Of a stretch of 32,079 nt of DNA, positions 16,112 to 23,884 are shown in pieces. Below the pieces are notes generated by a model. It had not been told where the DNA came from and did not search any database. It saw only the letters and a program-made list of their open reading frames with translations. Position 1 is the stretch's first letter. Each line of letters begins with the position of its first letter. The position numbers and the translations under genes were made by a program. The stretch comes from Janthinobacterium sp. ROICE36 (lineage in GTDB: Bacteria; Pseudomonadota; Gammaproteobacteria; Burkholderiales; Burkholderiaceae_D), in NCBI RefSeq assembly GCF_002869965.1, contig NZ_PEBS01000063.1, positions 1 to 32,079 on the forward strand. The letters run 5' to 3'.

Positions 16112-17053
16112 TTATTGACACCCAGCCCCGGATTTCATGCGCCCGCCTTGCACATCAGTATTTTCCGCCAGCAGTGGCGTGATCCACCCGGCAAATGCCT
16201 GCAGCTTGGGCGTGGCCAGCCGGCCTTGCGGCGTCAGCAGCGACATGGGCATGGGCGTCGGCGGGTGATTGGCCAGCACGGCGACCAGCGCGCCGCTGTC
16301 GAGGTGTTCGCGCACCTGGTACACGGCCGCCTGCGCTAGTCCCAGTCCTTGCAGCGCGCAAGCGACGCTGGCGTCGGCATCGTTGACGGCGATGGGGCCG
16401 GCCATCTGCATGCGCACGACCTCCTTGCCTTGCAGGAAATCCCAGTCGAAAGCGCGTCCGGTGCGGCCCGAGTAATGCATGATGCCCCGGTGCGCAGCCA
16501 GGTCGTTCAGGGTCTGCGGCGTGCCGTGCCGCGCCAGATAGGCGGGCGTGGCGCAGGTGACGAAGCGCATCAGGCCGACCTGCTTGCCGATGAAGGCGGA
16601 ATCTTGCAAGGTCCCCACGCGCAAGGCGCAATCGATGCCTTCCTGCGTCAGGTCGACCAGGCGGTCAGTCAAGCTCAGCTGCAGTTGCACATCCGGCCAG
16701 GCGGCATGGAATTGCGCGATATGGGGAATGATCAGGCGCCGGCCCACCGTATTGGGCAGGTTGATGCGCAGCAAGCCGCGCGGTTTTGTCGCGTCGGGGC
16801 CACGGAAGGCCAGTTCCGCCGTGTCGACGGCCTTCAGGATATCGATGCAGTGGCGGAAGTACTCGGCCCCTTCCGGCGTCAGGGACAAACGGCGCGTGGT
16901 TCGCTGCAGCAATTGCGTGCCCAGGTAGGCTTCCAGCTTTTGCAGGGTGGCCGTCAGCGCGGCGCGCGGCAAATTCAAGGTCTCGGCCGCCTTGGAAAAA
17001 CTGTTGGCCTCGACGATGCGCACGAAAGTCTGCATGGCCTTGATCTTGTCCAT
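16112..17053 (-). CDS. LysR-type transcriptional regulator (divergent from an MFS exporter)
   Basis: A 313-residue regulator. The N-terminal winged helix-turn-helix (about 1-60: MDKIKAMQTFVRIVEANSF and SKAAETLNLPRAALTATLQ) is followed by the LysR substrate-binding domain (about 90-295; RINLPNTVGRRLIIPH). The sequence belongs to the group typified by E. coli DmlR/YafC-like regulators. The start at MDKIK was preferred because the HTH begins there and GGAAGC lies upstream; an ATG seven codons earlier has no such site. It is transcribed away from the MFS gene, so it probably controls that transporter and itself. Inducer unknown. Confidence 0.92.
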   Translation of the reverse strand: MDKIKAMQTFVRIVEANSFSKAAETLNLPRAALTATLQKLEAYLGTQLLQRTTRRLSLTPEGAEYFRHCIDILKAVDTAELAFRGPDATKPRGLLRINLPNTVGRRLIIPHIAQFHAAWPDVQLQLSLTDRLVDLTQEGIDCALRVGTLQDSAFIGKQVGLMRFVTCATPAYLARHGTPQTLNDLAAHRGIMHYSGRTGRAFDWDFLQGKEVVRMQMAGPIAVNDADASVACALQGLGLAQAAVYQVREHLDSGALVAVLANHPPTPMPMSLLTPQGRLATPKLQAFAGWITPLLAENTDVQGGRMKSGAGCQ

Positions 17054-17167
17054 AGGATAGCTTCCATTGTTCATTTTATGTGAAAAGTGTAAGTGGATTA
17101 TGCGCTAATTATCTTTGCCATAGTTTTGCCTAAAATGGCGACATCCCTATCGAACCGAGGAAACAAC
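17054..17167. promoter_or_regulatory. Divergent control region with a LysR-box-like site
   Basis: ATTA-TGCGC-TAAT (17097-17109) is a perfect inverted repeat that contains the T-N11-A spacing typical of LysR-type binding sites. TAAAAT at 17131-17136 may be the MFS -10. The -35 is not clear. Confidence 0.5.
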
Positions 17168-18382
17168 ATGAACAAGGCTTCATCTTCCGCTGCCCACGAT
17201 ATTTCACCCGCCATGGTGTTGCTGCTGGCTATCGCTTCCGGCCTGATCGTGGCCAATCTGTATTACGCGCAAACCCTGGTTGGGCCCATCAGCGCCTCGA
17301 CGGGCCTGTCGGCCAAGGCGGCCGGGCTGATCGTCACCCTGACACAAGTGGGCTACACCCTGGGCCTGCTGTTTGTCGTACCGCTGGGCGACTTGCTGGA
17401 AAACCGCCGCCTGATCGTCACGGCCCTGCTGGTGACGGCCACGGCCCTGGTCGTGGCGGCCCTCTCCACTGGCGCCATCGTGTTCCTGGCCGCGGCGCTG
17501 GCCATCGGCCTCGGTTCCGTGGCGGCGCAAGTGATCGTGCCGTTTGCCGCTCACCTGTCGCAGGAAGCGACGCGGGGGCAGACCGTGGGCAAGGTGGTCA
17601 GTGGCTTATTGCTGGGCATCATGCTGGCCCGTCCCGTGGCCTCGCTGGTGGCCGCGCATGCCAGCTGGCACGTGGTGTTTGGCGGCGCCGCCGTGCTGAT
17701 GGTGTTGCTGGCGCTGGTGCTGCGTCGCGCCTTGCCCGTGCGCCAGCCCGTCTCGAACATGCCTTATCCGGCCTTGATGGCTTCGCTGTGGCACTTGCTG
17801 CTGGGTACGCCCGTGCTGCGCCGCCGCGCCGCCTACCATGCGGGCTTGTTTGGCGCCTTCAGCCTGTTCTGGACCGTCACGCCGCTGGTGCTGGCCAGTT
17901 CCGCGTTCGGCCTGTCGCAAACGGGCATCGCCATCTTTGCCCTGGTCGGCATGGCGGGCGCCGTTGCCTCGCCCATCGCCGGCCGCCTGGCCGATGCGGG
18001 CCATACTTTGCCGGCCACGGCTGCCGCGCTGGCGCTGGGCATCGTCGCCTTTGCCTTGCCCATGTTCGCACCAACATCGAAGCACCTGGCGCTGGGCTTG
18101 CTAGTGGTGGCATCCATCGTGCTCGACATGGGCGTGGCGGCGAATCTGGTACTGGGCCAGCGCGCCATCTTCAGCCTGGGTGCGGAAGTGCGGGGCCGCC
18201 TGAATGGCCTGTATTTCGCGCTGTTCTTTGCCGGCGGCGCAGCTGGCTCGGCCATTGGCGCCTGGGTGTATGCCAGCTACGGCTGGCCAGCGACCTTGCT
18301 GACCGGTATGGCGTTTCCGGGCCTGGCCCTGCTGGTGTGGCTGGCAGATTTTTTGCCGCAGGCCACGCGCCGTACGGTTTGA
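17168..18382 (+). CDS. MFS transporter (12-TM drug/sugar efflux type)
   Basis: Inner-membrane major-facilitator protein of 404 residues with about twelve hydrophobic segments. Near the N-terminus are YYAQTLVGPIS and, after TM2, a GDLLENRR-type loop matching the MFS motif between TM2 and TM3. The set resembles YnfM/AraJ-like efflux permeases. Substrate unknown. The start ATG at 17168 is preceded by GAGGAAACA; an earlier in-frame start would add 25 residues without a ribosome-binding site. The divergent LysR gene is its likely regulator. The last codons precede sRNA copy B by about 30 bp, and no separate terminator is visible. Confidence 0.9.
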   Translation: MNKASSSAAHDISPAMVLLLAIASGLIVANLYYAQTLVGPISASTGLSAKAAGLIVTLTQVGYTLGLLFVVPLGDLLENRRLIVTALLVTATALVVAALSTGAIVFLAAALAIGLGSVAAQVIVPFAAHLSQEATRGQTVGKVVSGLLLGIMLARPVASLVAAHASWHVVFGGAAVLMVLLALVLRRALPVRQPVSNMPYPALMASLWHLLLGTPVLRRRAAYHAGLFGAFSLFWTVTPLVLASSAFGLSQTGIAIFALVGMAGAVASPIAGRLADAGHTLPATAAALALGIVAFALPMFAPTSKHLALGLLVVASIVLDMGVAANLVLGQRAIFSLGAEVRGRLNGLYFALFFAGGAAGSAIGAWVYASYGWPATLLTGMAFPGLALLVWLADFLPQATRRTV

Positions 18383-18415
18383 AACCGTGATGGCGCCTTA
18401 TTATCACTGACAGGA

Positions 18416-18465
18416 ATTTCTATCATCATGAATATAAAGTGGCGTGATATGCCGCGATGCCGCAA
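18416..18465 (+). promoter_or_regulatory. Conserved promoter/operator block of sRNA copy B
   Basis: ATTTCTATCAT, then GAATATAAAGTGG (shared with copy C), then TGATATG. The palindrome is decayed here: it reads ATGCCGC-GAT-GCCGCAA. Confidence 0.5.
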
Positions 18466-18534
18466 GATGCACTTGTCTCCTCTATCTCCTCCAAGGAAAT
18501 AGATTCAGCCCGCTTCCATAGCGGGCTTTTTTTT
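18458..18534 (+). ncRNA. Repeated anti-SD small RNA, copy B
   Basis: Second copy of the five-member sRNA family, about 77 nt, between the MFS gene and the convergent pentapeptide-protein gene. GTCTCCTCTA is kept; the hairpin TCTAT ... ATAGA holds CTCCTCC in its loop, giving two overlapping anti-SD words. It is one base shorter than the other copies between the CU-rich motifs. With copy C it forms a subgroup defined by the upstream GAATATAAAGTGG. Because the MFS gene lacks its own terminator, this terminator may serve both. Confidence 0.7.
18507..18534 (+). terminator. Terminator of sRNA copy B
   Basis: AGCCCGCT / AGCGGGCT stem with loop TCCAT instead of CCCGY, followed by eight T. The stem is unchanged although the loop has diverged. 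Confidence 0.92.
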
Positions 18535-18545
18535 GTCTTTTCAGA

Positions 18546-19229
18546 TTAAATCACCACCAGATCGAGCGCCCGCATGAAGTTCGCCGCCTGCGCATGCGTA
18601 ATGACGGCGCCTTTCAGCAAGGCCGCTTCGCTTAGCTTGAAGCCGTCGATATCGACGCCGCGCAAGTCGGCGCCCTGGAACTTCGCCAGTTTGATCGTGG
18701 CATTGCGCAAGCTGCCTCCTTCGAAGACGGCGTCGCGGAAATCGCAGCCGGCCAGGTTGGCGTCGGAAAAATCCAGCTGTTTCAATATCGCCTTGCGGAA
18801 AGAAAAGCCGCGCAGGTCGGCGCCCACCAGCAGACTGTCTTCGAAGGTGAGGCCCAGGTGGGCCACTTCCTCGAAAGACGCGCCCGTCAGCTTGCAGCCG
18901 CGGAAACTGACCGAGGCCAGCTTGGCGCGCCGCCATTTCGTGTTGTTCAGGTCGCAGCCTTCGAACGCGGCGTCGACGGCGTCGACGGATTCGAAATCGG
19001 CGCTGCCGGCGCGGCAGCGGCGCCAGGTGCTGCGCGCCAGCTTGCTGGCGAACAAGCTGGTTTCGGCAAAGGTGCAGCGCTCGAAGGTGCAACCTTGCAA
19101 ATCGAGGCGCGACAAGTCTTCGCCGTCGAAGGCGCATTCGATGAAGTGGTGCACTGACAGAGCCAGTTGCTGCTCCATGCCGGCGCGGTCCAGGGTCATG
19201 CCGCTTGCTGCGGTGTCGTGTGTTGCCAT
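18546..19229 (-). CDS. Pentapeptide-repeat protein
   Basis: A 227-residue protein built largely of pentapeptide repeats of the A(D/N)LXX type (for example LDLQGCTFERCTFAETSLF, ADLRGFSFRKA, ANLAGCDFRDAVF), which fold as a right-handed quadrilateral beta-helix. Some family members mimic DNA and protect gyrase, others have unknown roles; nothing here decides. The start was set at MATHD, with AGGA nine bases upstream; earlier in-frame ATGs are poorly placed. No signal peptide is seen, so it is likely cytosolic. Stands alone, convergent with sRNA copy B. Confidence 0.87.
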   Translation of the reverse strand: MATHDTAASGMTLDRAGMEQQLALSVHHFIECAFDGEDLSRLDLQGCTFERCTFAETSLFASKLARSTWRRCRAGSADFESVDAVDAAFEGCDLNNTKWRRAKLASVSFRGCKLTGASFEEVAHLGLTFEDSLLVGADLRGFSFRKAILKQLDFSDANLAGCDFRDAVFEGGSLRNATIKLAKFQGADLRGVDIDGFKLSEAALLKGAVITHAQAANFMRALDLVVI

Positions 19230-19539
19230 CCGTCTCATTCCTAAAATAAAAAGCAGGGGAGGGATGGCGCGGCGGAATACATGCACGAACCAGACCACCT
19301 CCCCGGCTGGTGGTACAGCCAAAGGTCAGCGCCGTGGGTCCGCGTGGGCGGGAGCATGCTGGACGGTGCCAAACACTTACCGGGTTACCAACCGGTGCGC
19401 TCATTTTCGATCAGTGCGTATTGTAGCGCGTCCGAAATGGCCTTGCCAGTTCTTGCGAAGCCGGGGTAGTATCGCCGCAGGTGCACCCATTGCGCCAACG
19501 TCGCTCGGACGGATCCGGGCGCTTACGTAAAGAGATACC
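19230..19539. other. Divergent intergenic region upstream of the AlaC-like gene
   Basis: The region holds promoters for two divergent genes. A short inverted repeat GGTT-ACC-AACC lies near 19383-19393. Apart from the promoter listed separately I see no gene or RNA. Confidence 0.5.
19443..19472 (+). promoter_or_regulatory. Candidate sigma-70 promoter of the AlaC-like aminotransferase
   Basis: TTGCCA (five of six) and TAGTAT (four to five of six) are spaced by 18 bp, about 68 bp upstream of the start codon. Confidence 0.5.
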
Positions 19540-20757
19540 ATGACCGACAGCCAAGCTCCGCGCAGCTTTTCGCGCATCAATCGCCTTCCCCCCTACGTTT
19601 TCAATATCACCGCCGAGCTCAAGATGGCCGCGCGCCGCCGTGGCGAGGACATCATCGACATGTCGATGGGCAATCCCGATGGCGCTACGCCGGCCCACAT
19701 CGTGGACAAGCTGGTCGAAACGGTGAAACGCCCCGACACGCACGGCTATTCCGCGTCCAAAGGTATTCCCCGGCTGCGCCGCGCGATTGCACACTGGTAC
19801 AAGAAGCGCTACGACGTCGATATCGACCCGGACAGCGAAGCCATCGTCACCATCGGTTCAAAAGAGGGTCTGGCGCATTTGATGCTGGCGACACTCGACC
19901 GTGGCGACACGGTGCTGGTGCCCAATCCCAGCTACCCCATCCACATCTGGGGCGCCGTGATCGCGGGTGCCGATATCCGTTCCGTGCGCATGGGGCCGGG
20001 CGTGGATTTCTTTGCCGAACTGGAACGGGCCATCCGCGAAAGCTATCCGAAACCGAAGATGATGGTGCTGGGCTTCCCGTCCAACCCCACGGCGCAATGC
20101 GTGGAGCTGGAATTCTTTGAAAGAGTCGTGGCGCTGGCGAAGCAGCACAATATGTTGGTGGTGCATGATCTGGCGTATGCCGACATCACCTTCGATGGCT
20201 GGAAAGCGCCTTCGATCATGCAGGTGCCCGGTGCGCGCGACGTGGCCGTGGAGTTCTTCACCATGTCGAAAAGCTACAATATGGCGGGCTGGCGCATCGG
20301 CTTCATGGTGGGCAATGCGGAACTGGTGGCGGCCCTGGCGCGCATCAAGAGCTATCACGACTACGGCAGTTTTACGCCCGTGCAAGTGGCGGCCATCGCG
20401 GCGCTGGAAGGCGACCAAAGCTGCGTGACGGAAATCTGCGCCCAGTACCAGCGCCGCCGTGACGTACTGGTGAAAGGCTTGCATGAAGCGGGCTGGATGG
20501 TGGAAAAGCCGAAGGCGTCGATGTACATCTGGGCGCATATCCCCGAGGCTTACCGCCACCTGGGTTCGCTGGAGTTTGCCAAACTGCTGCTGCAAAAAGC
20601 CAAGGTCAGCGTCTCACCCGGCATCGGTTTCGGCGAGTACGGCGACGAATACGTGCGCTTCGCCCTGATCGAAAACGAAGCCAGGGTGCGGCAGGCTTTG
20701 CGCGGCATCAAGAATATGTTGCGTTCTGACGACGGGAAAGCGGAGGCAGCTGCATAA
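19540..20757 (+). CDS. alaC: PLP-dependent aminotransferase, AlaC type
   Basis: Class I/II aminotransferase of 405 residues that fits glutamate-pyruvate (alanine) transaminases related to E. coli AlaC. Visible features are DMSMGNPDGATP near the N-terminus, GSKEGLAHL (cofactor phosphate), NPSYPIH, the conserved FPSNPTAQ, HDLAYADI (PLP ring contact), and the PLP lysine K244 in TMSKSYNMAGWRIGF. The start ATG has AAGAGA upstream. In many relatives this gene is followed by hom and thrC; here it is followed by sRNA copy C and metE. Probably monocistronic, as no terminator precedes the sRNA element. Confidence 0.92.
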   Translation: MTDSQAPRSFSRINRLPPYVFNITAELKMAARRRGEDIIDMSMGNPDGATPAHIVDKLVETVKRPDTHGYSASKGIPRLRRAIAHWYKKRYDVDIDPDSEAIVTIGSKEGLAHLMLATLDRGDTVLVPNPSYPIHIWGAVIAGADIRSVRMGPGVDFFAELERAIRESYPKPKMMVLGFPSNPTAQCVELEFFERVVALAKQHNMLVVHDLAYADITFDGWKAPSIMQVPGARDVAVEFFTMSKSYNMAGWRIGFMVGNAELVAALARIKSYHDYGSFTPVQVAAIAALEGDQSCVTEICAQYQRRRDVLVKGLHEAGWMVEKPKASMYIWAHIPEAYRHLGSLEFAKLLLQKAKVSVSPGIGFGEYGDEYVRFALIENEARVRQALRGIKNMLRSDDGKAEAAA

Positions 20758-20805
20758 ACAGTTTCCGCAAGGAATGATTTATTGCCCCTAATATCACTGC
20801 CGCGT

Positions 20806-20855
20806 ATTTCTGACATCACGAATATAAAGTGGTTTTATATGCTGCAACGCGGCAT
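20806..20855 (+). promoter_or_regulatory. Conserved promoter/operator block of sRNA copy C
   Basis: ATTTCTGACAT (a variant of the ATTTCTATCAT block), GAATATAAAGTGG as in copy B, TTATATG, and the inverted repeat ATGCTGC-AAC-GCGGCAT (20839-20855) over the predicted start. Confidence 0.55.
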
Positions 20856-20925
20856 CATGCATCTGTCTCCTCTATCTTCCTCCAAGAAAATAGATTCAGC
20901 CCGCTCCCGCAGCGGGCTTTTTTTT
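20850..20925 (+). ncRNA. Repeated anti-SD small RNA, copy C
   Basis: Third copy, about 76 nt, between the AlaC-like gene and metE. The segment from GTCTCCTCTA to the terminator is identical to copy D. The hairpin is TCTAT-CTT-CCTCC-AAG-AAA-ATAGA, which places CCUCC in a 5-nt loop. The terminator isolates metE from upstream transcription. Copy C lies about 165 bp ahead of the metE start. Confidence 0.72.
20898..20925 (+). terminator. Terminator of sRNA copy C
   Basis: AGCCCGCT / AGCGGGCT stem, loop CCCGC, eight T. Confidence 0.93.
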
Positions 20926-20992
20926 GGTTCATTGTGGTCCTGCGTTCCAGCCGGCATGCTCACCGAACGAGGAGGTCGACTTCGCGCATGAT

Positions 20993-21047
20993 TTCACATG
21001 AATATTAATAATGGATGTATGAGGTTTTACCATTATTTTTCATGAAT
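20993..21047 (+). promoter_or_regulatory. Candidate regulatory region of metE
   Basis: TTCACATGAAT (20993-21003) and TTCATGAAT (21039-21047) flank an inverted repeat AATAATGG (21007-21014) / CCATTATT (21030-21037). The TTCA/TGAA words recall half-sites of MetR, the usual activator of metE, but the spacing does not match the MetR consensus. No cobalamin riboswitch was seen and no metR lies in the window. Confidence 0.4.
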
Positions 21048-21090
21048 GGAACCTTCTATGATGTGTGCATACTTCATAAGGAGCACCGTC

Positions 21091-23379
21091 ATGACCGTTA
21101 CGACACATAATCTGGGCTACCCGCGCATCGGCGCCAAACGCGAATTGAAATTCGCCCTGGAAGACTATTGGAAGGGCAGCAGTACCCTGCAAGCGCTGGA
21201 AGGCCATGGCGCGCAATTGCGCCAGCGCCACTGGCAAGACCAGAACGCGCTGGACCTGGCGCCCGTCGGTGACTTTTCCTTTTATGACCAGGTGCTGGAC
21301 CTGAGCTTTACCCTGGGCAATTTGCCACAGCGCGTGCGTGGCCTGAGCGGCGCGGCGCTCGATAACTATTTCCGCGTGGCCCGTGGCCGCTCGGCCAGCG
21401 ACAGCGATTGCAGCTGCGTGCATGCCGGTGAAATGACGAAATGGTTCGACACCAATTATCACTACATCGTGCCGGAATTTTCTGCTGACACGCAATTCAA
21501 GCTCGACAGCAGCCGCTTGTTGCAGCAACTGGCGCAAGCCCGCCAGCTCGGTGTGAAAGCCAAGCCCGTGCTGATCGGCCCTGTCACCTATTTGTGGCTG
21601 GGCAAGACCAAGGACGATTCCGACAAGTTGGCGCTGCTGCAAGGCTTGCTGCCTGTCTACGTGCAATTGCTGCAGGAATTGGTCGCCCAGGGCGTCGAGT
21701 GGGTGCAGATCGATGAACCCATACTCGTGACGGAGCTCGACAGCGCCTGGCAGCAGGCGCTGATCACGGCCTATCACGCCTTGGGCAAGGTCAATAGCGT
21801 CAAACTGCTGCTGGCCACGTATTTCGGCAAGCTGCAAGACAATTTAACGCTGGCGTGCAAGCTGCCGGTGCAAGGCTTGCACCTGGACGCCGTGAATGCC
21901 CGCGATGAAGTGGGGCAAGTCATCGCGCAATTACCCGCCACCAGCGTGCTGTCCCTGGGCGTGGTGAATGGCCGCAATATCTGGAAGACAGACTTGAACG
22001 AAGTGCTGGCATGGCTGGAACCCGTGCACCGTAGCCTGCAATCGCGCCTGTGGATCGCCCCGTCGTGTTCCTTGCTGCACGTGCCCGTCGACCTGGCCAG
22101 CGAACAAAAGCTCGATGCCGATATCCAGTCCTGGCTGGCCTTTGCCCGTCAAAAACTCGATGAAGTGCACACCATCGCTGGCGCCCTGAACCATGGCCGC
22201 GCCTGCGTGCAGGCGGCGCTGGACGCCAATCATGCAACCGTGCAAGCGCGCCGCCAGTCGAGCCGCGTGCACAATCCGGAAGTGAAAGCAGCCGTGGCGC
22301 GCATCGATGCGACGTTGGGCCAGCGTGCCAGCGGCTATGCCGTACGTGCCGCCAAGCAAGCTGCACTGCTGCAACTGCCACTGTATCCGACGACAACCAT
22401 CGGCTCCTTCCCGCAGACGGCGGAAATCCGCCAGGCGCGCAGCCAGTTACGCAGCGGCCAGCTCGATGAAGTCAGCTACAAAACGTTGATGCAGGCGGAA
22501 ATCGCCCATTGCGTCAGGGAACAGGAAACCCTGGGCCTGGACGTCTTCGTGCACGGCGAGGCGGAACGCAATGACATGGTGGAATACTTTGGCGAACAGC
22601 TCGATGGCTACGCCTTCAGCCAGTTCGGCTGGGTGCAGTCGTACGGTTCGCGCTGCGTCAAACCGCCGATCCTGTTCGGCGACATCAGCCGCCCCCGTGC
22701 CATGACGGTTGAGTGGAGCACCTACGCCCAGTCGCTGACGGACCAGCCGATGAAAGGCATGCTGACGGGGCCCGTCACCATCCTGAACTGGTCCTTCGTG
22801 CGCGACGACCAGCCCCGCTCCGTGTCGTGCTACCAGCTGGCGCTGGCCATCCGCGCCGAAGTGCAGGACCTGGAACAGGCCGGCATCCGCGTGATCCAGA
22901 TCGACGAGGCAGCCCTGCGTGAGGGCTTGCCACTGCGCAAGTCGCAATGGGCCGACTACCTGCGCTGGGCCGTGGAATCGTTCCGCATCACGGCCAATGG
23001 CGTGGTGGATGAAACGCAAATCCACACGCACATGTGCTATTCGGAATTCAACGACATCATCGCGCAGATCGCCGACATGGATGCGGACGTCATCACGATC
23101 GAAACTTCGCGCTCCGACATGGAATTGCTGGACGCCTTCGATGACTTCAACTATCCGAACGAGATCGGCCCTGGCGTCTACGACATCCACTCGCCCAATA
23201 TTCCGAGCCAGGAACAAATGGTGACACTGATGCGCAAGGCGGCCGAGCGCATTCCCGCACACCGCCTGTGGGTCAACCCCGATTGCGGCTTGAAGACGCG
23301 CGGCTGGAAAGAAGTCATTCCCGCGCTGGCGAACATGGTAGCGGCGGCAAAAACCTTGCGCGGCGACAACGTCGCCTGA
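21091..23379 (+). CDS. metE: Cobalamin-independent methionine synthase
   Basis: 5-methyltetrahydropteroyltriglutamate-homocysteine methyltransferase, the last step of methionine synthesis; cytosolic, zinc-dependent. The 762-residue length is normal. The N-terminal half begins NLGYPRIGAKREL; the C-terminal catalytic half begins near TTTIGSFPQT. Zinc ligands are H647 and C649 (HTHMCYSEF) and C732 (NPDCGLKTRGW). The start at MTVTTHN has AAGGAG ten bases upstream, preferred over an ATG 15 codons earlier. The gene is bracketed by sRNA copies C and D. Its product uses homocysteine, which the cbs-encoded enzyme of this window also consumes. Confidence 0.97.
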   Translation: MTVTTHNLGYPRIGAKRELKFALEDYWKGSSTLQALEGHGAQLRQRHWQDQNALDLAPVGDFSFYDQVLDLSFTLGNLPQRVRGLSGAALDNYFRVARGRSASDSDCSCVHAGEMTKWFDTNYHYIVPEFSADTQFKLDSSRLLQQLAQARQLGVKAKPVLIGPVTYLWLGKTKDDSDKLALLQGLLPVYVQLLQELVAQGVEWVQIDEPILVTELDSAWQQALITAYHALGKVNSVKLLLATYFGKLQDNLTLACKLPVQGLHLDAVNARDEVGQVIAQLPATSVLSLGVVNGRNIWKTDLNEVLAWLEPVHRSLQSRLWIAPSCSLLHVPVDLASEQKLDADIQSWLAFARQKLDEVHTIAGALNHGRACVQAALDANHATVQARRQSSRVHNPEVKAAVARIDATLGQRASGYAVRAAKQAALLQLPLYPTTTIGSFPQTAEIRQARSQLRSGQLDEVSYKTLMQAEIAHCVREQETLGLDVFVHGEAERNDMVEYFGEQLDGYAFSQFGWVQSYGSRCVKPPILFGDISRPRAMTVEWSTYAQSLTDQPMKGMLTGPVTILNWSFVRDDQPRSVSCYQLALAIRAEVQDLEQAGIRVIQIDEAALREGLPLRKSQWADYLRWAVESFRITANGVVDETQIHTHMCYSEFNDIIAQIADMDADVITIETSRSDMELLDAFDDFNYPNEIGPGVYDIHSPNIPSQEQMVTLMRKAAERIPAHRLWVNPDCGLKTRGWKEVIPALANMVAAAKTLRGDNVA

Positions 23380-23416
23380 GGAGGGCGGGGGAAGAGGGCA
23401 GATATAGGAAATAGCT

Positions 23417-23466
23417 ATTTCTATCATCACAACATGCAATTGGATTTATATGCTGCATCGCGGCAT
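23417..23466 (+). promoter_or_regulatory. Conserved promoter/operator block of sRNA copy D
   Basis: ATTTCTATCATCACAACATG, CAATTGG, TTATATG, then ATGCTGC-ATC-GCGGCAT (23450-23466). Here the leading ATTTC is also the right arm of a perfect palindrome GAAATAGCTATTTC (23408-23421). Confidence 0.55.
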
Positions 23467-23537
23467 CATTGCACCTGTCTCCTCTATCTTCCTCCAAGAA
23501 AATAGATTCAGCCCGCTCCCGCAGCGGGCTTTTTTTT
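23461..23537 (+). ncRNA. Repeated anti-SD small RNA, copy D
   Basis: Fourth copy, about 77 nt, just after metE. The hairpin runs TCTAT (23483-23487), CTT, loop CCTCC (23491-23495), AAG, then ATAGA (23502-23506). An unpaired GTCTCCTC precedes it. Upstream sequence is nearly identical to copy E over about 60 bp, so D and E form direct repeats around the E1 cassette. No terminator of metE itself is seen, so this one may also end metE transcripts. Confidence 0.72.
23510..23537 (+). terminator. Terminator of sRNA copy D
   Basis: AGCCCGCT / AGCGGGCT stem, loop CCCGC, eight T. Confidence 0.93.
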
Positions 23538-23557
23538 GCCCGCGTCATGCCTCTGCG

Positions 23558-23746
23558 CTACAGCACGTTCGCCGCCACGGCGGAGCTGTAGTTGCGCGCC
23601 AGCGCCGCGATGATGGCGGCCAGCGCCTGCGGGTTGTCCGTGCTGCCGAAATGCGCGGCATACAGGCGCTTGGCCGCCTCGACTTGCGCATTCGTCAGCT
23701 TCACGGCATAGGCCATGCGCACGGTTTCAGGATTGTTCAGCGTCAT
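23558..23746 (-). CDS. Small hypothetical protein (62 residues)
   Basis: The frame starts at MTLNNPETV with AAGGTGA upstream; 22 earlier in-frame codons overlap the promoter region and look non-coding. The product is mostly helical (VKLTNAQVEAAKRLYAAHFG, then NPQALAAIIAALARNY) without a signal peptide, membrane segment or cysteine. I do not recognise the family. It is divergent from the orphan E1-like gene and shares the intergenic region that carries a MarR-type motif, so joint control is possible. Confidence 0.65.
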   Translation of the reverse strand: MTLNNPETVRMAYAVKLTNAQVEAAKRLYAAHFGSTDNPQALAAIIAALARNYSSAVAANVL

Positions 23747-23804
23747 TTTTTCACCTTGAAGGCAGGAATTTCGGTTGGCTCGTGTGTGCCTTGCTCGCGC
23801 AAAG

Positions 23805-23833
23805 GATTGCAACTACAATCGTTGCATTTGCAA
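23805..23833. promoter_or_regulatory. MarR-type operator candidate upstream of the orphan E1-like gene
   Basis: GATTG-CAACTA-CAATC (23805-23820) is followed at once by TTGCATTTGCAA (23822-23833). The second word is the reverse complement of the TTGCAAATGCAA found twice in the marR/E1 intergenic region, so the same regulator probably binds here. Confidence 0.6.
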
Positions 23834-23884
23834 TCGTATGGGCAATATCTGCCTTGCGCAAGCAATACCGAAACAGGAGCCGCC

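Noticed and set aside
23450..23884. A longer frame extending the orphan E1-like protein upstream through sRNA copy D
   Set aside because: The extra codons translate the sRNA element and the operator region; similar openings appear at the other copies only because the DNA is repeated. The AGGAG-preceded ATG at 23885 is the better start.
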